NCBI RefSeq assembly: GCF_003390925.1
Contig: NZ_QUBS01000026.1
Span: forward strand, 1 to 64,000
DNA from: Trinickia diaoshuihuensis
GTDB taxonomy: Bacteria; Pseudomonadota; Gammaproteobacteria; Burkholderiales; Burkholderiaceae
Reading direction: 5' to 3'
Length of the DNA stretch: 64,000 nt
The notes below the pieces were generated by a model that saw nothing but the letters and a program-made list of their open reading frames with translations, made no database searches and was not told the DNA's origin. Shown one piece after another: positions 37,201 to 42,603 of this stretch; the first letter of the stretch is position 1; each line of letters starts with the position of its first letter. The translations under genes and the position numbers were made by a program.

Positions 37201-37294
37201 AAAAAGGATTATTCGGGTCTATTTTTTGCGAAAACCACATTTCCAATTGCGACGCGGTGAGATCAAGCAACCGGACAGTCTTGGATTCGCTCAC
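22238..37294 (-). CDS. Four-module NRPS, icosalide synthetase-like (IcoA-like)
   Basis: About 5,018 residues. Approximate domains (nt): C1 35980-37270, A1 34420-35950, T1 near 34290, C2 32680-34020, A2 31100-32660, T2 near 30950, C3 29460-30790, C4 28090-29400, A3 26530-28060, T3 near 26380, C5 24890-26190, A4 23320-24860, T4 near 23180, TE 22241-23010 (GWSLG). Aligned to GrsA, the pocket codes read DAWFLGNVVK (A1, A4: Leu) and DVWHVSLIDK (A2, A3: Ser). C1 and C4 share an FAxVLPLH block that the elongation-type C domains lack. C2 nearly fits the dual E/C motif HHLxxxxGD (HHLMSEAAD). This order, with an embedded second initiating C, matches icosalide, which has two hydroxyacyl tails plus Leu-Ser-Ser-Leu. 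GTG at 37294 is preferred because GAGG lies 9 nt upstream; an ATG at 37381 adds 29 atypical residues. Confidence 0.88.
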   Translation of the reverse strand: MSESKTVRLLDLTASQLEMWFSQKIDPNNPFYDSGGYTVIHGQIDPAVFERSLRYFVAEAEILHFRFIDRESAPAQWRGVPPELPFEHIDLSAAADPFAAALSAMQALAANVFDLVAGPLMVHRLFKLGERHYVWYQRYHHIVMDGMSVTLATRRVEAVYNALIEVRPVPLCGFAPVETVLDSDDRYRTSPRYASDQAYWREYAATLPEPATINGGPPDSTGAFVRSSIHIPGPLAEELLRAEERIGKWPQVLTAIIAAYLFRYTGGRASVFDFPVAARSKETRDTPGSFANVLPLHIPMRAEDNLVELSERVAADIFKHLKHQQYRIKDIRQMTGASRAPIFGPRINIIAFDNSFRFGGGEATLHSLSNGMVNDFAVTVIGQPGTASFELHVDGNARLHDEPTVSAHARRIVRFIEEALADPCRPIGRMTLLDTVERKRLLEEFNATDAEYPAHLCVHEQFERQVERTPDATAVECGDQRVTYAELNARANRLAHYLIELGVRPDTRVALCASRGVDLIIGLLAVLKAGGAYVPIDPGYPAARIAHILNDAAPLATLVDRAHRRTVSELLGTSAPIIELDATEPAWGRASMANPSPKPIGLTSNHLAYVIYTSGSTGTPKGVMVEHRQLDNLIAWHVRRFELQPGSRTTSTAGIAFDATAWEIWPALSCGATLLLPPADIAGDTTAMLEWWRSQRIDCAFLVTPLALLAIQAGLPAGLRRLLIGGDRFTALPAPLPASVQLINNYGPTEATVVATYGPILAEETVHTIGRPIDNARIYLLDAHGEPVPPGATGEIYIGGAGVARGYLNRPEDDAQRFLPDPFARAAGKPHARMYRTGDLGRYLPDGRIVFLGRNDQQLKIRGFRIEPGEIETQLLSHASVREAAVAAVRDARGETRLVAYVVARPTGTHVSGLAGVLRAHLQTRLPEYMLPAAFVPLEALPLTPNGKLDRNALPAPSEHAFVHHGDDTPETETERLIAAIWSDLLNVDRIGRHDNFFTLGGHSLLAIQAIERLRRQGWAIASRALFQHPTPAELAASLQDERTHEPGIVVPPNRIVPGTSVIAPDALPLADLSQPEIDRIVARVPGGIDNIQDIYALAPLQDGILFHHLMSEAADPYLLSAQMHFADRATLDRYLAAMQRVVDRHDVLRTAFAWDGLSQAVQIVYRKAPLPVETLSFDSNEGPVSEQLRQRFNANRYRMDLTCAPLLRFVLAPDGGALGGWQALVLLHHMVGDHSTLELMHAEVQGVLGGREAQLPEPIPYRGLVAQARLGMPPHAHEAFFRQMLADIDAPTLPYGLSSVRYDGTQTIEARRTLPAELCERLRKQARRLGVSVAALCHLGWAAVLACVSGEKKVVFGTVLFGRMAAGSNVERAMGLYINTLPLRIDIGADSVEHAARTAQQRLTQLLAHEHASLALAQRCSPAGASTPLFNAILNYRHNSSVPHRVAGSIPGVQWFGGYERTNYPLAMSIDDDGHTLSLSAQAVDPASPTQLCGYLEHALERIGAALEEASGDPVDRLLTLPASERYRLVDEWNATDRPFPSMQCMHHLFERQADETPHATAVVFGDRRLTYAQLNARANRLAHRLIEHGVRPDSLVAVCAERGIAMVVALLATLKAGGAYVPLDPSYPSARLAYILSDADPMLVLVDGASRATTEALPKSPPMIDLDEFETGEHEAPVGNPLAENLGLTSRHLAYVIYTSGSTGMPKGVQNEHRALVNRLVWMQRAYRLQADDVVQRAYRLQADDVVLQKTPFSFDVSVWEFFWTLANGATLCIAPPGIHRDADRLASLIAEQRVTTAHFVPSMLGSFLEAPGAAQCTSLRRIVCSGEALPAATVRRCRNLLPGADLHNLYGPTEAAIDVAAWSCPASLDADIVPIGKPIDNMRIYLLDERGEPVPVGAVGELYIGGVGVARGYLNRPELTAERFLADPFASAAGKPYARMYRTGDLARYLPDGNIVFLGRNDHQVKIRGLRIELGEIEAQLAQHESVREAVVLAGEDGNGEPRLVAYITANETQESAAPENLTHQLRTYLQSKLPEYMVPVAFVRLASLPVTANGKLDRRALPAPTDEAFARRDYEAPRGEIEQTLAALWAELLHVDRIGRHDDFFELGGHSIVAMRMIARLNAMMGKTVALRTVFEAPTIAQLTAAIAAIDVADPLDRIVRVDRSGELPLSFAEARALAIEASSSRRGMLNSSNLLLLSGVADHEWIDRSLRAVVDRHEILRTHYETDAATGIVRPVIGAPGQFKLEIRRVTDTDAEGLRLAQRAAAETPDCFTGPIFRATLFADGSSRAILLIAVHHIAVDAASWTLIWRDFASAYEALAERRAPNLAPPELQYRDYAAWQRQALDAQRVAALQHRWQETLAGAPARVDLPADRPRPTVMSSNAGRVALRFPAGLIDDIRRASAAHRITPFIVLETMLALLCARLAHSREITIGTVAEGRDAAGTESMVGLFVNTIALRHRVRSNAALAEHWEAAADTLLSALDIAALPFADIVAAVHPPRSSSYDPIFQVFCQLQHGMAETRTSFAGLSVEPIAREEVARGADLAVIFETHGDALIGNVIYSADLFDESSVEAIAALYVELLAHGSTHPQSSLDSLWEASLSAARRGPHGDAVGRLVDRPASAAGAWYPLSASQQSLWLREQAAPRGTAFSSVAVMRCPATIDRDRLAQAALALVTQNQSFRLEWNALGLQRETFAPVTLHERIQLRRPIADDEAWQVVQDWHYRLCATIPDTTCAVATFEAADGALVALRTHHVQNDGWSAIRLFERIAKNYAVLEDDPSHRFETDRFFLDTIASEHRYLASPAYAADAQYWRDRCGEIDSPPLVTQLADRPFNTNVPALVASVRRSIPQALRDKLAGSAKMLSLSPAECLTAMTTLYLARICQRHDVTVGISFLNRAREALDIPGQFAQVLPLHVEFDEIGAQRTAATALTCVCEAFKGALRHGAYPYGELVRACRLDPRQTDVSVNTLFLRHGVEIDGSAAPIRWISGPESGLSFLFTQFGRSASIDLELRFNSALFDTDTVTRHADRLLGFFDQVCGDVSMPLDEIGLIGDEERELTLGRWNETDTAFPSHLCLHQLFELQVERTPDATAIVFGNEQLTYAELNARANRLAHHLIALGVRPEFLAGVCADRGMAMVVALLGILKAGGAYVPLDPSYPADRLAHILGDARPVALLVDQVGHETLHARLDPRLPVIRIDKLEAAPQGKADSNPDVERLGLRPDHLAYVIYTSGSTGMPKGVQNEHRALVNRLVWMQRAYRLQADDVVLQKTPFSFDVSVWEFFWTLANGATLCIAPPGIHRDADRLASLIAEQRVTTAHFVPSMLGSFLEAPGAAQCTSLRRIVCSGEALPAATVRRCRNLLPGADLHNLYGPTEAAIDVTAWSCPASFDADIVPIGKPIDNTRIYLLDERGEPVPVGAVGELYIGGVGVARGYLNRPELTAERFLADPFASAAGKPHARMYRTGDLARYLPDGNIVFLGRNDHQVKIRGLRIELGEIEAQLAQHESVREAVVLAGEDGNGEPRLVAYVTLREGQAAAPRPQLSHELRIHLLTKLPEFMVPSAFVQLDALPVTSNGKLDRRALPAPSDDAFARQDYDAPQGELETTLAALWAELLHVDRIGRHDNFFALGGHSLLAVRLLSRLPALLAIELPLSTLFSHPTLCAFAEAAAIAAARTSAPMMPPIRRAPREETIGLSFAQQRLWFLAALEGDSESTTYHVPVVLRLRGALDVDHWRRALDRVWRRHEALRTVFPVSQGQPAARLLPAEQGMPWRVDELGASADALTALRRLCEAEARAPFDLRAGPLIRARLVRLAEGEYVFMLVQHHIVSDGWSIRVIIGEILAHYQALQNGQADPLPELEIQYPDYVAWQRRWLTAERLAGEADYWRRTLDGAPVLLTLPTDRPRPPRQRFEAAHVAVTLDAALTQALRRVCRQHGVTLFMLMMAAWSVVLSRLSGQSEVVIGTPTANRPRAELEPLIGLFVNSLALRVDLAGEPGVAELLARIRGAVLGAQEHQNLPFEQVVEIVQPWRRLDHTPIFQVMIAWQEIDIGPLQSPNLRIEPVPGSFDQVKFDLELDLADDGGTVSGALRYAVALFDERTMTRHARYLTTILRAIADGASQSLAQVPLVDGEEYEQLSARWNATARDYPAHVCVHELIEHQAARTPEAIAIEMGEQRIAYAELNARANRLAHDLRARGVRPDARVAVCVSRGIELIVALIAVLKAGGAYVPIDPAHATARAAHVLADSEPLALLVDRAARDAMGPSLPGSVPIIDLDGPNAQWNDASVENLRRDSIGLDAQHLAYVIYTSGSTGMPKGVMVEHRQLGNLIAWHTDRFGLHGGSRTTCTAGLAFDAAAWEIWPALASGATLLLPPADVAGDTAAMLRWWRSQPIDTAFLVTPLAQLALDSGLPARLRHLLIGGDRFSGLHASLPEPVQLVNNYGPTETTVVATSGLIDPDESVHTIGRPIDNTRIYLLDAHGQLVPTGSVGEIHIGGASVARGYLNRPDLDAERFLPDPFAIAAGAADARMYRTGDLARYLPDGRIVFLGRDDQQVKVRGFRIELGEIEAQLRTHPALRNAAVLGAPDARSETRLIAYVVPCEEAADANALARSLRTHLQARLPDYMVPAAFTVLPALPLTSNGKLDRRALPEPDDTGFDLQRYEAPRGKTESALAEIWSALVGVARVGRHDNFFMLGGHSLLAARMIAEVRARLGRELSIRTLFESPTIAQLSERIEGSADSDALSVMLALRKHGSGAPMFCIHPAGGFSWPYAGLLRYLPGRPLYALQARGLRGNRSSATTIEAIASDYLAQIRAVQPEGPYHLLGWSLGCHIAHAIATQMQDSGERVEQLVMLDGYPLAGDAQVSKPTDEDVMRLLIRALSDSAPQLTDQSLTLRTVKQHLVDASAGALSALGDGVIDAIFDELKAAPALASRFTPRKYRGDVLFFRARQAGSVELGSRTPDAWQPYVDGRIETHDIECVHEAMMRPHALAQIGPRLAAALERVAAAP
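26688..27596 (-). repeat. Long repeat copy in A3 (Ser) of the NRPS
   Basis: About 909 bp of the A3 domain are nearly identical to 31266-32210 in A2, differing by only scattered bases (for example near 27060 and 27245). The shared part runs from the core near GEPRLVAY back to YTSGSTGMPKG, covering the whole substrate pocket. This is far closer than A1 is to A4, so it points to recent duplication or gene conversion. Confidence 0.85.
28090..29400 (-). other. Embedded chain-initiating C domain (C4) of the NRPS
   Basis: This C domain directly follows another C domain (C3) with no A or T between. It starts at YPLSASQQSLW, has the active-site motif THHVQNDGWS and contains GQFAQVLPLH. C1 has the matching GSFANVLPLH, whereas C2, C3 and C5 have LYINTLPLR, LFVNTIALR and LFVNSLALR. 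The likeness to C1 supports acyl-chain initiation here, on the Ser loaded by module 3. Boundaries are approximate. Confidence 0.7.
31266..32210 (-). repeat. Long repeat copy in A2 (Ser) of the NRPS
   Basis: Partner of 26688-27596. It is 36 bp longer only because of the tandem duplication at 32047-32118. Sequence outside the block diverges at once on both sides. Confidence 0.85.
32047..32118 (-). repeat. 36-bp in-frame tandem duplication in A2
   Basis: Two perfect copies of a 36-bp unit (32047-32082 and 32083-32118) repeat the peptide QRAYRLQADDVV. The A3 domain has one copy. It lies between the ATP-binding core and the SFDVSVWE pocket strand, so it may extend a loop close to the Ser site. 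Confidence 0.9.
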
Positions 37295-37478
37295 GGCGAT
37301 AGGCCTCGACGAGAATGATGATTCCCCGCATTCGCTGTCCGGGGGGGCCGCGCAGGCAACGGCTGTCCCGCAGACGCCCATGAGGGGCCTGTTCGTTACG
37401 ATAGGGTTACGGCGAAATTCAACGAATGTGTCGATACGAACGTTCCGCGCGGGGGAAGCGATCGACGCGATACGGGTA

Positions 37479-37506
37479 CTAAACTAGCAAACGTTTTACT
37501 GTTTAG
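37479..37506 (-). promoter_or_regulatory. Inverted repeat upstream of the NRPS gene
   Basis: CTAAAC and GTTTAG arms are separated by 16 bp. On the minus strand two TTTGCTA words also recur 19 bp apart. The site is about 185-210 bp upstream of the GTG start, so it could bind a regulator of the NRPS gene. It does not match a lux box that I could confirm. Confidence 0.4.
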
Positions 37507-37671
37507 CAAAGGCTGTTTTGGGTGCCGGATGGCGAGCGGAACGAAGAATTCCGTTTTACGAAATCACTGATGAAAAGCGATTTATATGAAAATGAACGTT
37601 TGGAATGCCGCGCGGGTATTGACGAAAGGGTCTTAAAACCGCGGAGTTTCGCGTTCCTATCGAATCCAAGC

Positions 37672-37704
37672 AAAAAGGCCCACCGCATCGCGGCGCGCCT
37701 TTTA
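37672..37704 (-). terminator. Terminator after the chemoreceptor gene
   Basis: On the minus strand AAAAGGC and GCCTTTTT pair around an inner CCGC-ATC-GCGG hairpin, ending in five T. It lies about 100 bp past the chemoreceptor stop, in the right direction. Confidence 0.6.
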
Positions 37705-37807
37705 CATTCGCGAGAGGAACGCGAAAGCACGAGTTGAACGCTCCCGGGGAAGCGCAAACGCGGGTTCGCGCTTTCTCTATGCGTTGCGCATGTTAGCCGC
37801 GAGTGTT

Positions 37808-39340
37808 TCAGGCGGCTTTCAGCTTGAACACCTCGACCGCCCTGCGCAACGATTCGGCCTGTTCGGCCATTGACTGTGCCGCGGCAGAGGCTTGTTCGAC
37901 GAGCGCGGCGTTTTGCTGCGTGACTTCGTCCATTTGCGTCACCGCGATATTGATCTGTTCGATGCCGGTGGTTTGCTCGTTGCAGGCGGACGAGATATCC
38001 GACACGATCGCCGTCACCTTCTCCACCGATTCGACGATGTCGCCGATGACGCCGCCCGCGCCGCGCACGATCTGTGCCCCCGTGTCCACGCTGCCGGTCG
38101 ATTCGTCGATCAGCGTCTTGATCTCGCGCGCCGCGTTGGCGCTGCGTTGCGCGAGCGTGCGGACCTCGCCGGCGACGACCGCGAAGCCTCGGCCTTGCTC
38201 GCCGGCGCGAGCCGCCTCGACGGCCGCATTGAGTGCGAGGATATTGGTTTGAAACGCGATTCCTTCGATCACGCCGATGATCTCCCCCATCTTCGAGGAG
38301 CTTGCGGAAATGTCGGCCATCGTATCGACGATCCGCCCCATCGCGTCGCCGCCTTGATGCGCGATCAGCGACGCTTTCTCGGCGAGCGAAGTGGCATCGT
38401 TGGCGTTGGCGGAGGTGCGCCGCACCGTTCCCGTGAGCTCTTCCATGCTAGTGGCCGTCTCTTGCAGGGACGCCGCCTGTTCTTCTGTGCGCTGGGATAG
38501 GTTCAGGTTGCCCGCGGCGATCTGCGAGCTTGCCGCGGCTACGCCCTCGGCATTGCGCCGCACGCTGCTGACGACGCTCGAGAGGTTCGCTTGCATTTCG
38601 TGCAGCGCGGCGAGCAATTCGCCGATCTCATCGGAGCCTTCGGCGTGGATCGGCGAGGAGAGGTCGCCGGTGGCGACGGTGCGGGCTACCCCGACCGCGC
38701 GATTGAGCGGATGAGTGATCGTGCGGCTGAACTTGATCGCGCCGGCGAGGCCGACGGCCAGCGCCACGAGCATCAACGCGGTGCTGATCATCGATGCGCG
38801 GTGCGCATGGATCGCCGCTTGCGCCGATGCGTCGGCGCTCATTGCCGCGATTTCGTGCGCGGCTTGCGCAAGCAAGGTCGATGGCTGCCGATCGACGCCA
38901 GCCACCTCGTGGTCGCCGGCCGTCGGGTCGAATTGAGCGGCCTTGAAGGCGTCGAGCCCTTTGCGATAGCCCTGGCCCATCGTTTCATGGGCGCTCAAAA
39001 ATTGCTGAACGAGGTCGCGTGCGCTGCCTTGAGGAAGTTTGGCGAGCAAGTCCTTGCATTGTTCATCGACCGTGCGCTCGTCGTTTTGGAACGCTTCCCA
39101 GCCGTGCGAGAGCTTTTCTGGATCCTTCCCGCGCAGCAAGATGTCCTTCCATTCCTGCACTTGCATCTTGAAGTTGAAGAGCGCGCTGGAGATTTCACGC
39201 TCGTTGGCAACCTGGCCCTGTATGACCGATTGGTACTCGTTGATCGATTGATTAAGCGCGTAGAGGCCGTAGGCGGCGCTTGCGAACATCATCAGCAAAA
39301 ATGCGGCGAAGGCGAGGGGTAACTTCAGAGAGAGCTTCAT
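37808..39340 (-). CDS. Methyl-accepting chemotaxis protein
   Basis: 510 residues. The first membrane helix ([20 protein letters not shown]) is followed by a helical periplasmic sensor (about 30-185), a second helix ([19 protein letters not shown]), HAMP, and a signalling domain. The hairpin tip reads [26 protein letters not shown]... split by [14 protein letters not shown], which is the universal MCP core. Adaptation sites are suggested by [12 protein letters not shown]. It binds an unknown ligand and signals to CheA. The ATG at 39340 is preferred over a TTG at 39355. A FliA-like promoter lies about 120 bp upstream. Confidence 0.93.
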   Translation of the reverse strand: MKLSLKLPLAFAAFLLMMFASAAYGLYALNQSINEYQSVIQGQVANEREISSALFNFKMQVQEWKDILLRGKDPEKLSHGWEAFQNDERTVDEQCKDLLAKLPQGSARDLVQQFLSAHETMGQGYRKGLDAFKAAQFDPTAGDHEVAGVDRQPSTLLAQAAHEIAAMSADASAQAAIHAHRASMISTALMLVALAVGLAGAIKFSRTITHPLNRAVGVARTVATGDLSSPIHAEGSDEIGELLAALHEMQANLSSVVSSVRRNAEGVAAASSQIAAGNLNLSQRTEEQAASLQETATSMEELTGTVRRTSANANDATSLAEKASLIAHQGGDAMGRIVDTMADISASSSKMGEIIGVIEGIAFQTNILALNAAVEAARAGEQGRGFAVVAGEVRTLAQRSANAAREIKTLIDESTGSVDTGAQIVRGAGGVIGDIVESVEKVTAIVSDISSACNEQTTGIEQINIAVTQMDEVTQQNAALVEQASAAAQSMAEQAESLRRAVEVFKLKAA

Positions 39341-39460
39341 GGTGCACTTCTTCAAGATTAATGGCTGCGCCGGCCGGCCGGGGGACGAAAAGGCGTGGCG
39401 GTCGGATCGATCCGTCCCTTGTCGTGTCGGCGCCGAGCGAAAGCTGGCGTTGCCTATCTG

Positions 39461-39487
39461 TTGACGGCGGTGCGGGCCGTTACTTTA
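39461..39487 (-). promoter_or_regulatory. Sigma-28 (FliA)-type promoter for the chemoreceptor
   Basis: The minus strand reads TAAA, exactly 15 bp, then GCCGTCAA. The FliA consensus is TAAA-N15-GCCGATAA, so 10 of 12 positions match. It is about 120 bp upstream of the ATG. FliA control is usual for chemoreceptor genes. Confidence 0.55.
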
Positions 39488-39532
39488 GGGCTCGTTATGG
39501 TTTTTCTTATTTTTGGCAATTGGTTCGTTCTA

Positions 39533-40168
39533 CTAATGATACGTGGCGCGCCCATACAGGGTCGGAATAACGGCTGTGATAGTAAGACTAAAGATGCAAA
39601 ACCAGGCCATGGCGTAGAGGTAAATCCAAAGCATCGCGTCGCTGCGCCCGAGCGCGTTGATCATCGTGTTGCAGCGACTCACGAGTTCCGGCACGCCTAT
39701 GACGGAAGCGGTCGACGAGGCCATGACGATCACGACGAAGTAGTTCGCCAGATGAGAGACGAACAGGCGCGCGCCGCGTGTCGAACCCGCGCGCCATTCG
39801 CCCAGCGGATGCAGTAAATTGTCCGACGTAAATCCGGCCACTGCGAGCGCTAGCGCAAGGGCTGCCTTAAGCCACGCAGGGATTGGTAGGATGAGATGAA
39901 CGAACGGTAAGGGGACACCGTTCGGCAACATGAATATTAAGTAGTACTGAAAGACAAACGTCGGAACATTGCGCGACACGCCGGTGAGCCATTGACCGCC
40001 CCAGGCGCAAACGCGGCACGACGATAGGCGCAGCAACGCGAGTGCGAACCCAAGCGCGAGTCCGCTGACCAAGGCCACACAGGAAATGACGATGTTCCAG
40101 GCGAAACCGCCCGCCAGGTACGGCGTCCACGCGGCGAGCGCTCCAACGTTGGACTCAACCGGCGACAT
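39533..40168 (-). CDS. Amino-acid-type ABC transporter permease
   Basis: 211 residues with about five hydrophobic helices. SRNVPTFVFQYYLIFMLPNG and MASSTASVIGVPELVSRCNT match the polar amino-acid permease (HisM/GlnP) family; the usual RGTPLL element appears as SRNVPTF. It would form an inner-membrane heterodimer with the permease half of the upstream fusion protein. Its start overlaps that gene's end by 14 bp, showing tight coupling. No ATP-binding subunit follows; the next gene is the chemoreceptor. Confidence 0.82.
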   Translation of the reverse strand: MSPVESNVGALAAWTPYLAGGFAWNIVISCVALVSGLALGFALALLRLSSCRVCAWGGQWLTGVSRNVPTFVFQYYLIFMLPNGVPLPFVHLILPIPAWLKAALALALAVAGFTSDNLLHPLGEWRAGSTRGARLFVSHLANYFVVIVMASSTASVIGVPELVSRCNTMINALGRSDAMLWIYLYAMAWFCIFSLTITAVIPTLYGRATYH

Positions 40169-41765
40169 GCCGCCCCCTCGTAGCGATCGAACGCAGCAGA
40201 CTCAGTACGAGCCAAACGAGGCCGGCAAAAACGATCATCAGCGTATTCATCATCGTCGCCACGTTGCCGTGTTCCGCGATGATCGAGGTCGAAACCGACA
40301 ACAATTCCGGTACGGCCACGGCGCTTGCCATCATGGTTGCCTTGGTGACGTTGACGAGGAACGCCGTAACCGATGGAAGCGAGCGCCGCAGCAGCCGGCC
40401 GAGCGTGGCCGGCCCGATGCGCAATCCCGGTTCGTGCGCGCGCTCATGGCGCGCGGCGTCTTCGAGCGTCCTCATGATCCCGGCGCCCGTATAGGCGCTG
40501 AGGGAGGCGACGACGATCCAAAACGCGCTCGGATGAAGGTGCCAGCGCGCGGCCAAGAGCGAGCCGACGCCGAAGGTCAGGACATAGATCTGTAGCAACG
40601 GCGGTGTGGTACGCGCGAGCAGCGCGAGCGTACGCAACACGGCGCCTGCCATCGGAATGGGCGCGGCGGCGAGCAGGGTCCAGACGAGGGCGCAAGCGAG
40701 GGCGCCGGCGACGCACGAAATGGTCAACCCCAACGTCAACGCGAGCGCATGCAGGAATTGCCGCCGCTCGTAATCGTCGTAGACGTACGTTAGATCGATA
40801 CCCGTGCGTTCCGCAAAGGCCAAACCCCATCGGCGCAACCCGGTGACGTCGGTCGACGTGACGAACGCCGGGTTGCGGCAGGCGACCGGCCATCGTCCGT
40901 CCGCCGCGCGTGTGCAGACATAACGGCCCGCCTCGTCGCGCGCGGTCCATAACCGATGCATGTCGGCTAAAAACGGCGACGGCGGGAGCTTCCACTTGCG
41001 TTCCAATTCGAGTAAGAACCCTTGGCGGTGCCAATCGGCCACGGTATCGCCGATGAACCGATCCAGCGCCGTTCCTCGTTCTCTTCGCGCGATGGCGATG
41101 GCCCACGGGGTGGATAGCTGAGGCGGTAGCGCGAGGCGGTAGTCCCGCCACGCGGGCAAATGTAAATCGCCCTCGATCGCGGTGTTGTCGAACAGCCATC
41201 CGGCGCAACGGCCGTCGCGCACCGCCAGCTTCGCATCGCGCCCGTTCGCGTAGACCTCGAGATCGAGCAAATAGCGCTTGGCGATCTCGTGATTGAAATA
41301 GCTGCCTTGCGTGGCGCAAATCGTGGCTCCGCGAACGTCGGCCCACGTCTTGATCGTCGAGTCCGCTCGCGTCATCAGCGCCGCGCCGGAGGCATAGTAG
41401 TCGGGTTCGATCAAGGTCGCGATGTTGCGCCGTTCGGCCGTGTCGCCCAGCGTGGCGATCGTCACGTCGGCGCGGCCCTCGTCGAGCACTTGAAGCCGGT
41501 TGGTCGCGCTTACCGAGATCGTGCTCAGGCTTACGTCTAGGCGGCGCGCGAGGTCGGCCGCCAGATCGACCTCGAACCCTTGGTGGCCGGTGTCGCCTCC
41601 GAGCATGCCGAAAGGCGGATAGTCTGTTTTTACCCCGACGACTAGAACGCCGCTCGCGCGGATTTCGCCGAGGCGATCCGATCCGTGCGCCCATGCCGCC
41701 GTACCGGGAAGCACGCATGCGGCGACGATCGGCGCGGCGATTCGTGCTCGGGCGCGCGGCGTCAT
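40155..41765 (-). CDS. ABC transporter substrate-binding protein / permease fusion
   Basis: 536 residues. A signal peptide (about 1-26) precedes a bacterial solute-binding family 3 domain: SGVLVVGVKTDYPPFGML, GHQGFEVDLAADLARRL and DEGRADVTIATLGDTAERR. A second part from about 335 holds membrane helices and a permease core (RTTPPLLQIYVLTFGVGS, KATMMASAVAVPELL). Such fusions tether the binding protein to the channel. The substrate is probably an amino acid or a related small acid. The start overlaps the methyltransferase stop as ATGA. Confidence 0.85.
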   Translation of the reverse strand: MTPRARARIAAPIVAACVLPGTAAWAHGSDRLGEIRASGVLVVGVKTDYPPFGMLGGDTGHQGFEVDLAADLARRLDVSLSTISVSATNRLQVLDEGRADVTIATLGDTAERRNIATLIEPDYYASGAALMTRADSTIKTWADVRGATICATQGSYFNHEIAKRYLLDLEVYANGRDAKLAVRDGRCAGWLFDNTAIEGDLHLPAWRDYRLALPPQLSTPWAIAIARRERGTALDRFIGDTVADWHRQGFLLELERKWKLPPSPFLADMHRLWTARDEAGRYVCTRAADGRWPVACRNPAFVTSTDVTGLRRWGLAFAERTGIDLTYVYDDYERRQFLHALALTLGLTISCVAGALACALVWTLLAAAPIPMAGAVLRTLALLARTTPPLLQIYVLTFGVGSLLAARWHLHPSAFWIVVASLSAYTGAGIMRTLEDAARHERAHEPGLRIGPATLGRLLRRSLPSVTAFLVNVTKATMMASAVAVPELLSVSTSIIAEHGNVATMMNTLMIVFAGLVWLVLSLLRSIATRGRHVAG

Positions 41766-42562
41766 ACCGGCACCGCGAGCACGCGGATGCCATAGCCGAG
41801 CGCGGGCGGCAATAGGCGCGCGGCCAGCCGATCAAGGCCCGACAACGCGCGCGATTGCGCGACCCACCATTCCGGCAATAGGCTTTCGGCCTCGCACGCT
41901 TGGACCGCGAAACCCGCGGCGGCGAGTTCTCCGGATAACCGTTTCGGAGAGTACAAGTGGTAAAAGAAGGTGAGCGGCTGCCCGCCGACATGGCGCGTGA
42001 AATAGATGTTGCCGTGCTCGCTGAGCGGCGGTAACGCAACCTGCATGCGTCGCGCGAGCGACCATTTCAGCAATTCCCGCGGCCGGCGGCGCAGGACCGA
42101 AGGCACAGAGACGATTAGGCGGCCGTTCGCGCCGATCAAACCTCGCATCCGCTTGAGCGCCGCGATACGCGTGGCGCGATCGCCCAAATGCGAGAGCACG
42201 CCGAAGAGCATGAGGATCATGTCATAGCGCGGCGAGCGACCGAGGCGCGACCAGTTGCCGTGGACGAGCCGCACGCGCGGGCCGAACGGCGTACGACTCA
42301 GTTGATCCTCGAATTGGGCCAACGAAGCGGCGGAGATGTCGTAGGCGGTGATATCCGCGTGGCAGCGCTCGAGTAGCGCGAGCGCATATCGCCCGTTGCC
42401 GCAGCCGAAGTCCAAGATTCGCTCGGCATCGGCTGCGCCGTTTCGCAGCAAATAATCGAGCGTCGAAGGATTGGGCCGAGGATAGCGGGCGCTATATCCG
42501 TCGTTCCGGACATAGCGATCGTAGGTGTCCGCCATTGCGTCGGCGATCAGGTTGGGCTTCAC
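41762..42562 (-). CDS. Class I SAM-dependent methyltransferase
   Basis: 266 residues. Motif I is ILDFGCGNGRYALALL near residue 45, followed by ITAYDISAASLAQ, YDMILMLFGVLSHLGD and an RLIVSVPSVLRRR strand. The C-terminus adds a hydrophobic segment (PALGYGIRVLAVPV). The substrate is unknown. I place the start at a GTG (42562) because GGGGGA lies 8 nt before it; an ATG at 42535 lacks such a site. The stop overlaps the next gene by 4 bp, so it is coupled to the transporter fusion gene. Confidence 0.83.
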   Translation of the reverse strand: MKPNLIADAMADTYDRYVRNDGYSARYPRPNPSTLDYLLRNGAADAERILDFGCGNGRYALALLERCHADITAYDISAASLAQFEDQLSRTPFGPRVRLVHGNWSRLGRSPRYDMILMLFGVLSHLGDRATRIAALKRMRGLIGANGRLIVSVPSVLRRRPRELLKWSLARRMQVALPPLSEHGNIYFTRHVGGQPLTFFYHLYSPKRLSGELAAAGFAVQACEAESLLPEWWVAQSRALSGLDRLAARLLPPALGYGIRVLAVPV

Positions 42563-42603
42563 GTCGTCGGTCCCCCGTTGAACGATTGCATTGGCCTGCG
42601 CGT

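Larger units (their letters stand above)
37295..37807. promoter_or_regulatory. NRPS upstream region and MCP downstream region
   Basis: No gene is supported in this stretch. It holds the NRPS promoter area, with an inverted repeat (37479-37506) that also contains two TTTGCTA direct repeats on the minus strand, and a terminator for the chemoreceptor gene (37672-37704). The part from 37480 to 37680 is AT-rich relative to the coding flanks. Confidence 0.5.
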
